Assembly: GCF_036195325.1 (NCBI RefSeq)
Contig: NZ_CP108101.1
Location: 434,001-498,000, forward strand
Reading direction: 5' to 3'
DNA from: Streptomyces sp. NBC_00234
GTDB taxonomy: Bacteria > Actinomycetota > Actinomycetes > Streptomycetales > Streptomycetaceae
DNA: 64,000 nucleotides
Positions 54,392-61,970 of this stretch are shown here, piece after piece. How positions within the stretch are numbered: position 1 is the first letter of the stretch; each line of letters begins with the position of its first letter. Below the pieces are notes generated by a model. The model saw only the letters and a program-made list of their open reading frames with translations. It did not search any database and was not told where the DNA came from. The position numbers and the translations under genes are program-made.

Positions 54392-54781
54392 GTGTCATAC
54401 CCGCAACTGCTCACCCCCGAGGAGAAGCTCGCCGACGCGAAGAAGCTGTTGAGCCTCCCGCGTATCGTCGTGATCTGCGGCTCCACCCGCTTCATGACCG
54501 AGATGAACGAGGCCGACCTGCGGGAGACCAAAGCCGGAAAGATTGTCGTCAAACCGGGCTGTGACATGAAGTCGCCGCACGAACTTTGGTCCGATCCCGT
54601 CGAGGCCGAGGCGCTGAAAGTTCGACTCGACGATCTGCACCGAGCGAAGATCCGGCTCGCTGATGAGGTGCTCGTAGTCGGCGACTACATCGGAGACAGC
54701 ACCCGAGCCGAAATCGCCTACGCCCGGTCGCTGGGCAAGCCCGTGCGGTTCACGCACCCCGAAGTCGACCCTGACGCCTGA
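54392..54781 (+). CDS. Nucleoside 2-deoxyribosyltransferase-like / DUF4406-type protein (IS passenger)
   Basis: The 129-residue protein starts at GTG 54392, five bases after AGGAGG. It has LPRIVVICGSTRFMTEMNEA, GKIVVKPGCDMKS, LDDLHRAKIRLADEVLVVGD and YIGDSTRAEIAYARSLGKPV. This is the small Rossmann-like fold of nucleoside 2-deoxyribosyltransferases, widespread in actinophages. Such proteins may modify or degrade nucleosides, or sense nucleotide-like signals. It is intact, while the adjacent transposase is broken, which suggests it is still selected. Confidence 0.75.
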   Translation: MSYPQLLTPEEKLADAKKLLSLPRIVVICGSTRFMTEMNEADLRETKAGKIVVKPGCDMKSPHELWSDPVEAEALKVRLDDLHRAKIRLADEVLVVGDYIGDSTRAEIAYARSLGKPVRFTHPEVDPDA

Positions 54782-54870
54782 CCGCCCGCTGCCACCTCGA
54801 CAACCAGGGCCTGCAGCCCGCCACCTGACCGTCTCGCGGTGGCTTCGGCCGCCGCCCACCCCACACCCTC

Positions 54871-54887
54871 CGCAGGCACCCCTTGGA
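54871..54887 (+). repeat. Direct repeat copy 2 flanking the passenger segment
   Basis: CGCAGGCACCCCTTGGA, identical to 54354-54370; its last eight bases form part of the right terminal inverted repeat (54880-54900). Confidence 0.65.
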
Positions 54888-55069
54888 ATTGATCATCTAG
54901 GAGTCGCTCCTCCCGGACGCACAGGGCGCAGCCACGGGGCGTACCACCCGGCCGTGATCATTTGAAGACCCGCCTGACGCCGTCGACCGAGCCCACCCTG
55001 GCGGCTGCCCTTGGTCTTGGTCTTGCCGACGGCCGTGGCGGGGCAGTCGGGCAGGGGTAGCGTTCTGGC

Positions 55070-55450
55070 ATGACGTCAGCGCCGCCCCTGTTTCCCCCGT
55101 ATCCGATCCGTGGCGTGTGCGTGCTGCATCAAAGGCAGAACTGCGCACCGCATTTCGCGGGCATCGTGGTGGATTTCGAGCCCGCGGCCGAAGGCTTCTC
55201 CTTCGAGGTGGCCCAGGGGCTGTCGGTGGAATACGAACCTGCCGAGGACCTGCCGCGCTTCTTCGCGGCAGCCGCCGCGGGGATCGAGGAACAGTTGGGC
55301 CTGCCCGAGCACGGCAGCGTGACCGCCGCTCGGGTGGTGCTGCGGCGCGCCCGCGCCGACACGTTCGGCTCCCACGAACTGGCGTTCAGAATCGCGGGCT
55401 ACCTCGCCGCTCGCAAGGCTTTGGGGATTGCGGGGGTGCCGCGACTCTGA
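55070..55450 (+). CDS. Free-standing EF-G domain IV-like protein
   Basis: The 126-residue protein resembles domain IV of elongation factor G by itself: HFAGIVVDFEPAAEGFSFEV matches the strand after the EF-G hinge, LPRFFAAAAAGIEEQLGLPE the long helix, and VTAARVVLRRARADTFGSHE followed by LAFRIAGYLAARKAL the last strand and helix. There is no GTPase domain. EF-G domain IV mimics a tRNA anticodon arm and reaches the decoding centre, so a lone copy could bind the ribosome. I know no function for such stand-alone proteins. ATG 55070 is preceded by GGGGTAGCG; the fit to a ribosome binding site is modest. Confidence 0.6.
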   Translation: MTSAPPLFPPYPIRGVCVLHQRQNCAPHFAGIVVDFEPAAEGFSFEVAQGLSVEYEPAEDLPRFFAAAAAGIEEQLGLPEHGSVTAARVVLRRARADTFGSHELAFRIAGYLAARKALGIAGVPRL

Positions 55451-55531
55451 GCGGCACCCCTCGCGACGCCAGCTCCTCACGCCTGTTCACCGACTGTTCC
55501 GGCCGATCGTCCGAGCGGCTTCCCCACCCTC

Positions 55532-56689
55532 TCAGGAGTGCCGGTGGTAAGCCTTGTTGGCGATGCGCCAACTGTCGTCGACGCGGACCAACAGGAAGAT
55601 GTCGGTGAAGGTGTCCGCGCCGTGCGAGAGCGTCATGGCTGCGGTCGCGACGGTGCCGTGGACGTCGATGGTGTCGATGCGGCGGGAGCGGGTCGGTTCA
55701 TCCGGGGCCGGCCGGCCGTGGAAGAGAGCGCAGTACTCCTCCAGGGGCCACGAGACGACTGCGCCGTCCCGGATTCCCTCGATGTGGGCGGTGGGCAGGA
55801 AGGCGTCGTGGAAATGGGCGGGGTCGCCGGTAGCGTGACCGCGGATGTAGGCACGGAGCGGTTCGAGCACGGTGTCCTCCATAGCGGGGACCGTGGCGGC
55901 AACCGCGATGTCGGCCTCAGGGTCGGCAGTCGGGTCGGCCAACTCGGCTGCGCTGCGCAGGGGGGTGTTCGACGCGGCGGCCAGCAGAGCCATGTCCTTG
56001 GCCAACGCACCCCTCGTGAACTCGGCCATGCCAGCGGCGGACTGGCCGACGAGGAAGGGGCGTTTGCGGGCCACGAGCCCGCCGAGCTGGCCGAGTTCGA
56101 GAACGTCCAGCACCTTGGTACGGGGCAGGCCGAGGGCGTCGGCTTGACGCAGCGCATCACGCAGTGCGAGGACGGCGCCGGCGAGGCTGCTGTTGGCTAT
56201 CAACTTGAGCGCGGCGGCGGTGGCGGCGTCGTCAACGCGCCGCACGGTGCCCAGCGTCTCCAGAACCGGTCGTACTCGATCGAGCGCGTCCTGCTCGGCG
56301 GCGGCAAGAATCTGCAGGGCGCCGGCCGCGGCGGCCGGCACAGAGCCGAGCAGGGGCGCGTGGACGTAGGACGGGCCGAGGTGCCGGGCCAGCTCCGCCG
56401 CTTCGGCGGGGGCGATGGTGCTGGTGTTCAGCACGATCGTGTCCGGTCGCAGCGAGTCACGGACCCCGTCGAGGACCTGTCGGCAGGCCGAGCCGTCGAA
56501 CAACGCCATGAGCACGAGGTCGGCCGCAGCCACCGCCTCGTTCGGATCGCCGGTCGTCTTGACGGCGCCCGACGTGCGCCCGGAGCGTGTCCAGCCGACG
56601 ACGTCCCAGCCCTCGGCAGCGAGGCGTGTCGAGATCGCGTCGCCCATACGCCCCAGGCCGAGGACGCTGATCATGTGCGGTGTGGTCAT
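55532..56689 (-). CDS. 3-hydroxyisobutyrate dehydrogenase-like domain fused to an NTF2/SnoaL-like domain
   Basis: The 385-residue protein has an N-terminal NAD(P)-binding domain (MISVLGLGRMGDAISTRLAA, GxGxxG at 11-16; DLVLMALFDGSACRQVL) and the helical domain of beta-hydroxyacid dehydrogenases (AALKLIANSSLAGAVLALRD, with the catalytic Lys in LKLIAN). From about residue 273 a second module begins: MEDTVLEPLRAYIRGHATGD, FLPTAHIEGIRDGAVVSWPL and FTDIFLLVRVDDSWRIANKA, a cone-shaped NTF2/SnoaL-like domain. The two parts are usually separate proteins. ATG 56689 chosen; ATG 56674 is possible. It is divergent from a LysR gene that may control it. Confidence 0.78.
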   Translation of the reverse strand: MTTPHMISVLGLGRMGDAISTRLAAEGWDVVGWTRSGRTSGAVKTTGDPNEAVAAADLVLMALFDGSACRQVLDGVRDSLRPDTIVLNTSTIAPAEAAELARHLGPSYVHAPLLGSVPAAAAGALQILAAAEQDALDRVRPVLETLGTVRRVDDAATAAALKLIANSSLAGAVLALRDALRQADALGLPRTKVLDVLELGQLGGLVARKRPFLVGQSAAGMAEFTRGALAKDMALLAAASNTPLRSAAELADPTADPEADIAVAATVPAMEDTVLEPLRAYIRGHATGDPAHFHDAFLPTAHIEGIRDGAVVSWPLEEYCALFHGRPAPDEPTRSRRIDTIDVHGTVATAAMTLSHGADTFTDIFLLVRVDDSWRIANKAYHRHS

Positions 56690-56784
56690 GCGGGCCAGCG
56701 TGGTGCACCTCGACGGATGCGACAAGCGCAGATTTCGCAGACCGGACCTGCGGTGCTCGCATACCTGCTGGACATACTGGTGTC

Positions 56785-57792
56785 ATGGACTTGACTGTGT
56801 GGCGGACCTTCGTGACCGTGTGCCGACTCGGGTCGCTCTCGGCGGCGGCCACCGAGCTCAGTCACACACAGTCGGCCGTCTCCCGACAGATCGCCGGGCT
56901 GGAGCGGCAGCTCGGGGTGCCTCTGATGGAGCGCCATGCGCGCGGTGTGCGTCCGACGCCGGCCGGCGAGGTCTTCCGGAGCCACGCCCTGGCCACGCTC
57001 AACGAAGCCGACCGCGCCGTTCGCGCCGCTCGAGACGCTGGTGACGGGGCGTCCCATCGGCCGCTGGCCGTCGGTGCCACACCCTCTCTTGCCGCAGGGA
57101 TCGTCCCCGAGGCCATCCGGAGCCTGCTGGAGCGAACCGGATCCATCCGGTGGAGCCTGCTCCCCGGCCTGAGCGCACAACTGCACAACCGTGTGATCGC
57201 CGGCGATCTCGACCTCGCTGTCGTCACCGATGCACCACCAGGGCTCCCCGATGACCCGCGGGTCGAGCGACGGTTCCTCGGGCTGGACGACATGGTCGTC
57301 GTCCTGCCCGTCGGTCATCCGCAGGCCGGGCGCGGCCCGGTGCACATTCGGACGCTGGCCGACGAGACCTGGGTCGAGGACAACGACGGCTCGGCGGCGC
57401 TCCTGCGCCGGCACGCCGCCCGCGCCGGAGTCAGCGCCCGCATCGATCTCGCCGCGGCCGATCTGCTCGGCAAACTGGCCCTGGTAGCAACCGGCCACGC
57501 CATCGCGCTGATACCCGGGGTACTCACCTGCGCGCTGCGGACCGACGTCACCGCGGTGGCCCTCGCCGATCCCCCGACTCGCGGGATCTACTCGATCACA
57601 CCACGCCGCGACCCCCACCCCTCGGCAGCGCCCCTCCTCGAACAGCTCGCCGCAGCCTTCACCGCGGTCCTTCCGGCCCAAGCCGCTGACCAGCCGACCG
57701 AGACGGACGCCGATGCCGCTGGAGGCGTCCCTCCGCGCGACGAGGGCCGTCCAGTTGGTTCCGGTGGACGAGTCCTTCGACTCCGTCCGTGA
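56785..57792 (+). CDS. LysR-family transcriptional regulator
   Basis: The 335-residue protein has a standard LysR helix-turn-helix (RLGSLSAAATELSHTQSAVS with RQIAGLERQLGVPLMERHAR) and a periplasmic-binding-like sensor domain with GDLDLAVVTDAPPGLP and ADLLGKLALVATGHAIALIP. The tail after ~315 is Asp/Gly/Arg-rich and may be disordered. It is divergent from the dehydrogenase/NTF2 fusion; the 95-bp gap (56690-56784) should contain the shared promoters. Confidence 0.88.
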   Translation: MDLTVWRTFVTVCRLGSLSAAATELSHTQSAVSRQIAGLERQLGVPLMERHARGVRPTPAGEVFRSHALATLNEADRAVRAARDAGDGASHRPLAVGATPSLAAGIVPEAIRSLLERTGSIRWSLLPGLSAQLHNRVIAGDLDLAVVTDAPPGLPDDPRVERRFLGLDDMVVVLPVGHPQAGRGPVHIRTLADETWVEDNDGSAALLRRHAARAGVSARIDLAAADLLGKLALVATGHAIALIPGVLTCALRTDVTAVALADPPTRGIYSITPRRDPHPSAAPLLEQLAAAFTAVLPAQAADQPTETDADAAGGVPPRDEGRPVGSGGRVLRLRP

Positions 57793-58181
57793 TCTCCACG
57801 ACCAAGCCGAACGGCAGCACCTCGGTGATCCGGCCCGCCCGCCCAGTACGTCCTCCGCACGGGGCGGGCGTGCCCTCTGCGTGTTCAGCAGGTCAGGAGA
57901 GCCCGATCCGGTTCATGGGTATCCGCTGGTAGCCGGGGAGCCGAGCGGTGATCTGGTCGTCGTTGCCCAACTCCTGAGCTGGAAGCGACAATTGATGACT
58001 GACGTGATGAGTGACATCGAGGCAGGGGAGGCCACCGTGGATGCGCTTGATGCTGTGGATGACGGTCTGGTTGCTGAACCGGTGGTCCGGACCTGGTCGC
58101 CGACCTCGGGTTGCTGCGGAGTGCTTGCCGGTGGGGAAATTGCGGTGCGTGCCGGCACCATGCTGGTTCATGCTCGGGGAC
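57793..58181. other. Region without a convincing gene
   Basis: No gene with a recognisable product is seen. A minus-strand open frame (57893-58207) ends in the natural-looking RLPGYQRIPMNRIGLS but its upstream part is low-complexity and I cannot place it in a family. It may be a remnant of a lost gene. Codon usage and base composition are less GC-rich here than in neighbouring core regions, fitting accessory DNA. Confidence 0.4.
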
Positions 58182-58592
58182 ATGACTGAGAAGATCACCC
58201 GCATCAACCCCGAGCAGCTACATGAGACACCCGGCTACCACCACATCACCGTGGTGGAGACAGGCCGTACGGCCTATCTGGCGGGGCAGTGCCCACTTGG
58301 CCGGAACGGTGACCTCGTCGGTTCCGGTTCCCTCGAGACACAGGTCGACCAGGTTGTCGCGAACGCGCTCACTGCCCTGGCAGCGGTGAGTGCCCGGCCG
58401 CAACACGTGGTGCGGTCAGTGATCTACGTGCGGAGCGATGAGAGGGATGTTCTCGGAGACGCGTGGCGTCGACTCACCGACTCCGCCCTCGGTCCGGCGT
58501 TCACTACCGCCAGCACGCTCTTGGGCGTCTCCCAGCTGGGCTTTCCCGGACAGCTCGTCGAGGTGGATCTCACCGTCGCACTGCCTGACTGA
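58182..58592 (+). CDS. RidA-family protein
   Basis: The 136-residue protein has the RidA/YjgF pattern TAYLAGQCPLGRNGDLVGSG, TQVDQVVANALTALAAVSAR and VVRSVIYVRSDERDVLGDAW, with the C-terminal LVEVDLTVALPD. RidA proteins deaminate reactive enamines or imines. The Arg that binds the substrate carboxylate in classical RidA (near VEIE-A-A) is not evident at the end, so it may belong to a different Rid subgroup. ATG 58182 chosen; ATG 58170 is possible. Confidence 0.82.
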   Translation: MTEKITRINPEQLHETPGYHHITVVETGRTAYLAGQCPLGRNGDLVGSGSLETQVDQVVANALTALAAVSARPQHVVRSVIYVRSDERDVLGDAWRRLTDSALGPAFTTASTLLGVSQLGFPGQLVEVDLTVALPD

Positions 58593-58679
58593 CTTCGAAC
58601 GGCGTCTCCAATGGGTAGCTCGGCTGGGCATTCGCCGGACGCTGGGGATGCCTTCGTCTGATCATGCGCTCCGACCAAG

Positions 58680-58845
58680 GTGCACGTGACCACGACGAAG
58701 GCCGTGAGGGCGAGTCTGCTGCCTGATGCTGCTGCAAGGGAAGCGTTCGCGGAAGCGTCACGCTCGCCGCGCGTCTACGACCCGAAGGGCGGCCGGCCGC
58801 CGAAGCACGGGCCGGAGTTCCGCTTCGCCAAGCCTGCTCATCATG
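58680..58845 (+). pseudogene. Transposase fragment (central part)
   Basis: The frame reads LLPDAAAREAFAEASRSPRV followed by YDPKGGRPPKHGPEFRFAKP, a block I recognise from streptomycete transposases of the DDE type in which RPPKHG-EFRFAKP is followed by a catalytic region. After 58845 the sequence no longer continues the family. No start or terminal repeats are seen. It is a small relic between ridA and the permease. Confidence 0.6.
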
Positions 58846-58986
58846 GCTGGGAAGTGGCCCCGGGGTTTGCGCTGGGGTGTGGTCCCGAGGGGCAGTGTCA
58901 GGGAGGAGGGGGCCTGGCGAGTATGTGTGAGTGCCTGCCGGTGGTGCCTACACGGTCCTGGAGTAGCCGCCCGTTCTGATGGTCTC

Positions 58987-60939
58987 ATGACCCTTGATCG
59001 GCCGATGTACCGCGTCAAGCGGCGGCTCCTTGGCAAGCCGCTCACCACAGAACGTGTCAGTGAGGAGAAACTGAGCAACCGGACGGCGCTCGGTGTGCTC
59101 GCGTCCGACTGCATCAGTTCGTCGGCCTACGGCTCCGAGGAGATGCTCCGGGTCCTCGTGCCGGTCGTCGGAGCGACCGCCTTCACTATGGTCATGCCGG
59201 TAACCGGTGCGATCCTGCTGGTGTTGCTGCTTTTGACGCTCTGCTACAGCGATGTCGTCACGATCTACACCCGGGCCGGTGGCTCTTATGTGGTGGCCCG
59301 GGAGAACTTCGGGCCGAACGTCGCTCAGGTCGCCGCCGTGGCCCTGCTGGTCGACTACGTCGTCACCGTCGCCGTGCAGGTGTCGGCCGGTACGAACGCG
59401 CTGATCTCACTCGCCCACCTGGCCGGCAACGGCTGGACGGGGCTGGACCATCTCCAGTTGCCGGTCTCCGTAGCGGTGATCGTGATGCTCGCGTACGGGA
59501 ACCTGCGCGGAGTCCGCGAGGCGGGCCGGATGTTCGCGCTGCCTGCGTATCTCTTCATCGCCGCAATGAGCCTGGTCTTCCTCGTCGCGGCGGTGCGCGC
59601 ACTGACGGGCGAGCTGCCGCATGCTGACCTGAATGCTCCTGGTGTCGTGCCTCTGGGGACTCCCGGCGATGGCTGGCTCTACGGTGCGTCGCTCTTCATC
59701 GTGCTGCGTTCCTTCGCCAACGGCGGCTCGTCCCTTACCGGACTCGAAGCGATCTCGAACGGCATCTCCGCCTTCCGCGAACCGCAGGGCCGCAACGCCC
59801 GGCACACCCTCATCACCATGAGCTGCGTACTCGCCGTCCTGGTCCTGGGCGTCTCCACCCTCGCGCATTTCACCCATGCCGTCCCGTACACCGACGGGAC
59901 CCCAACCGTCATCGCACAGGAAGCAAGGCTCGCCTTCGGAAACGGAACAGTAGGGACGATCGGGCTGGTCTTCGTCCAGCTGGCGACCGCACTGATCCTC
60001 TACACCGGTGCCAACACCCCCTTCACCGGGTTCCCGTTACTGGCCAGTTTCGTCGCACAGGACCGGTTCCTGCCGCGGGTGCTCACCCGGCGCGGGCACC
60101 GGTTGGCCTTCTCCAACGGCATCGTCACCCTCTCCGCTCTCTCGCTGGCCCTGTTGCTCGTCACGGGCGCCAACGTGGACAAGCTCGTGGCCCTTTACGC
60201 GATCGGCGTGTTCACCGCCTTCACCATGGCCGGGGCCGGCCTCACCGCGTACCACCTGCGCAGGCGTGAGCCCCTGCGCCGGGTGAAGATCACGGTCAAC
60301 GCACTCGCGGCGATCGTCTCCGCCGCCGTCGTGCTGATCTTCGCCGTCACGAAATTCACCGAAGGCGCCTGGCTGGTCGTCGTGGTCTTCCCGCTCGGGG
60401 TCTGGCTACTGATCCGGATCAACCGCGAGTACCGGCGCGAGGCCACGGCCCTGGAACGGCTGCCCCCGGGCGCGGACCGGCCGCGAACGCGTCGCCACCA
60501 TGTGTTCGTCCTCGTCGAGACGCTGGACCTGGCCACGCTGAAAGCCTTGCGCTACGCCCACGAGCTGCGGCCCGACACCGTCCGGGCAGTGCACTTCGCC
60601 ATCGACGAGGCACACGCACGCCGTCTGTCCGCCCTCTGGGCGTCGACGTCCGCGACGTCGGTGGAGCTGGAACTGGTGGATTGCCCCGACCGCCGGCTGC
60701 GTCACGCGATGCGGGAACTGGCTGTCCGGACCACACAAGAGGGGAACACGTCCCTGACGGTGCTCGTGCCCCGGCGGATGTACGCCAACGCCCTCGGCAA
60801 ACTCCTCCACCGGGGCACCGGCGAGAAGATGTCGAGAACGCTGGAGCAACTGCCGCACGTTGCGGTCACGATTCTGCCGTTCAACGCATCGCACGCCATG
60901 CAAGCTCTGGAGTCGGATCGCCTGCCCGACATGGACTGA
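58987..60939 (+). CDS. APC-superfamily permease (KimA/potassium-type) with a TTA codon
   Basis: The 650-residue protein has about twelve membrane helices (for example LVPVVGATAFTMVMPVTGAI and VAVALLVDYVVTVAV) with the unwound helix motif SDCISSSAYGSEEMLR near residue 42 and GLEAISNGISAF. After about residue 495 comes a soluble domain, RHHVFVLVETLDLATLKALR to TILPFNASHAMQAL, like a universal stress fold. This is the KimA-type layout, which imports potassium, although amino acid transport is possible. Leu351 is TTA (60037-60039), suggesting bldA control. No ydaO/c-di-AMP riboswitch was seen in 58846-58986. Confidence 0.85.
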   Translation: MTLDRPMYRVKRRLLGKPLTTERVSEEKLSNRTALGVLASDCISSSAYGSEEMLRVLVPVVGATAFTMVMPVTGAILLVLLLLTLCYSDVVTIYTRAGGSYVVARENFGPNVAQVAAVALLVDYVVTVAVQVSAGTNALISLAHLAGNGWTGLDHLQLPVSVAVIVMLAYGNLRGVREAGRMFALPAYLFIAAMSLVFLVAAVRALTGELPHADLNAPGVVPLGTPGDGWLYGASLFIVLRSFANGGSSLTGLEAISNGISAFREPQGRNARHTLITMSCVLAVLVLGVSTLAHFTHAVPYTDGTPTVIAQEARLAFGNGTVGTIGLVFVQLATALILYTGANTPFTGFPLLASFVAQDRFLPRVLTRRGHRLAFSNGIVTLSALSLALLLVTGANVDKLVALYAIGVFTAFTMAGAGLTAYHLRRREPLRRVKITVNALAAIVSAAVVLIFAVTKFTEGAWLVVVVFPLGVWLLIRINREYRREATALERLPPGADRPRTRRHHVFVLVETLDLATLKALRYAHELRPDTVRAVHFAIDEAHARRLSALWASTSATSVELELVDCPDRRLRHAMRELAVRTTQEGNTSLTVLVPRRMYANALGKLLHRGTGEKMSRTLEQLPHVAVTILPFNASHAMQALESDRLPDMD

Positions 60940-61021
60940 GGTGGGGCTGCGCGGGGTCCTTCCCCCGGCCCTGGCCGAAGTCGCCTGCCGCCGCTCCCGG
61001 AACGCCTGAGGAGCGGACCCT

Positions 61022-61580
61022 GTGGACGTTCTTCCGGAGCGAACTTCCCCGAACTACGGGTCGTGGGGGAGGAATCCGACGAGCCGATGGCGCTTGTGGG
61101 CATCCGGCGTGCGATCGATCGAGCAGGCGGTGGCGGCTACGCGGAGGCCGGCCGCCCGGCAGGCGAGCGAAAGCCTGCGTCTGCAAGGACAGTTGATTGA
61201 CCGTCTGCTTTCGGGTCAGCGCGGCGACTCCGCGCACACCCTCGGCGAACGCGCTGCCCGCATCGGCTGGGAGTTACCCGCCACCATGCCGTCGGCGTAC
61301 TGATCCGGCCGGCCCGGGAGGCCGTCCCCCACGGTGGGCCAGGACGACGAATGATCGCCATGTGGGGGCGGGGGCCGATGCCGGCGCTGGGAGTTGGTGC
61401 CGGGATTGTTCTCGGACCCGCCGCGCAAGAACTGTTGGGCGCCGGGCCGAGCCGCCGGGCATGCCACCCCCGATGGGCTGCGGCACCCGTTGGTCGGGCC
61501 AAGTGGGACGCCGATGTGGCCCACGCGGCGCACTGGTTGTCGACGAAACCGGTGATACCGGCAATACGCACCACGGCTTG
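61022..61580 (+). pseudogene. PucR-like regulator relic with several frameshifts
   Basis: Fragments in alternating frames are PELRVVGEESDEPMALVGIR, then AVAATRRPAARQASESLRLQ with GQLIDRLLSGQR, ERAARIGWELPATMPSA and, after a shift near 61297, VLIRPAREAVPHGG. Together they resemble the middle part of a PucR/CdaR-type regulator, a family that controls purine breakdown. The rest is unreadable. It lies upstream of xdhA, which fits such a role. Apart from this, the interval 60940-61970 contains only the repeats at 61714-61788. Confidence 0.6.
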
Positions 61581-61713
61581 ACCGATGGGCCTGCGGCACC
61601 GTAATTTCGAGCGAACCAACTCGTGAGCTGTTGAAAGGAGGCGAAGTCGGATGTCGATCATCTCCGACCTGCATCGCCTCGCTCAGCAGGCCGCCTGGGT
61701 TCCGGGTCGTGTA

Positions 61714-61736
61714 GCACACGGCTGCTGAGCAGCCCC
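61714..61736 (+). repeat. Tandem repeat copy 1 (23 bp, palindromic core)
   Basis: GCACACGGCTGCTGAGCAGC followed by CCC; core palindrome GGCTGCT-G-AGCAGCC. A second identical copy begins 52 bp downstream. Confidence 0.7.
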
Positions 61737-61765
61737 CTTCCCTGTGCCCGTTTTGCGGGCCCCTG

Positions 61766-61788
61766 GCACACGGCTGCTGAGCAGCCCC
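61766..61788 (+). repeat. Tandem repeat copy 2 (23 bp, palindromic core)
   Basis: Identical to 61714-61736. Between the copies is a small hairpin GCCCG-TTTTG-CGGGC. Purpose unknown; possible recombination site, protein-binding site or remnant of a mobile element. Confidence 0.7.
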
Positions 61789-61970
61789 TTCCTGGCGTAC
61801 CCGATCGAGGGGCCCCAGCACCTTCCGACCCTCTTTTGCCTCCTACGGCACGTCTTCGCGTTGCGTGCTGTTTGCGCTCCGGATTTTCGAGCTGCGCCAC
61901 TGAAATAGAAAGCTCCTGAAATGGCGACTAGCATCATCAGATTGACCTGGCACCGAAATGAGGTTGCGCC

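Larger units (their letters stand above)
53388..54900. mobile_element. Decayed IS982-type element with passenger segment
   Basis: The ends are near-perfect inverted repeats of 21 bp (53388-53408 and 54880-54900) with one mismatch; each outermost part reads CTAGATGATC inward. The transposase inside is broken. A segment with a nucleoside-deoxyribosyltransferase-like gene lies between the transposase start and the right end, bounded by two copies of CGCAGGCACCCCTTGGA (54354-54370 and 54871-54887). No clear target duplication is seen. The element looks like an IS982 copy into which a gene-bearing segment was added. Confidence 0.7.

Noticed and set aside
54897..55148. Minus-strand open frame next to the IS right end
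   Set aside because: No family pattern, composition typical of a shadow, and it overlaps the start of the EF-G domain IV-like gene.
57893..58207. Minus-strand gene of 104 codons
   Set aside because: Its end looks protein-like, but I recognise no family, the start lies inside ridA and codon quality is poor. Kept only as a note on the gap.
58846..58986. ydaO (c-di-AMP) riboswitch before the permease
   Set aside because: I looked for the conserved pieces of this riboswitch and did not find them.
61714..61788. CRISPR array
   Set aside because: Only two repeats with one 29-bp gap, a palindromic core unlike known streptomycete CRISPR repeats, and no cas genes nearby.
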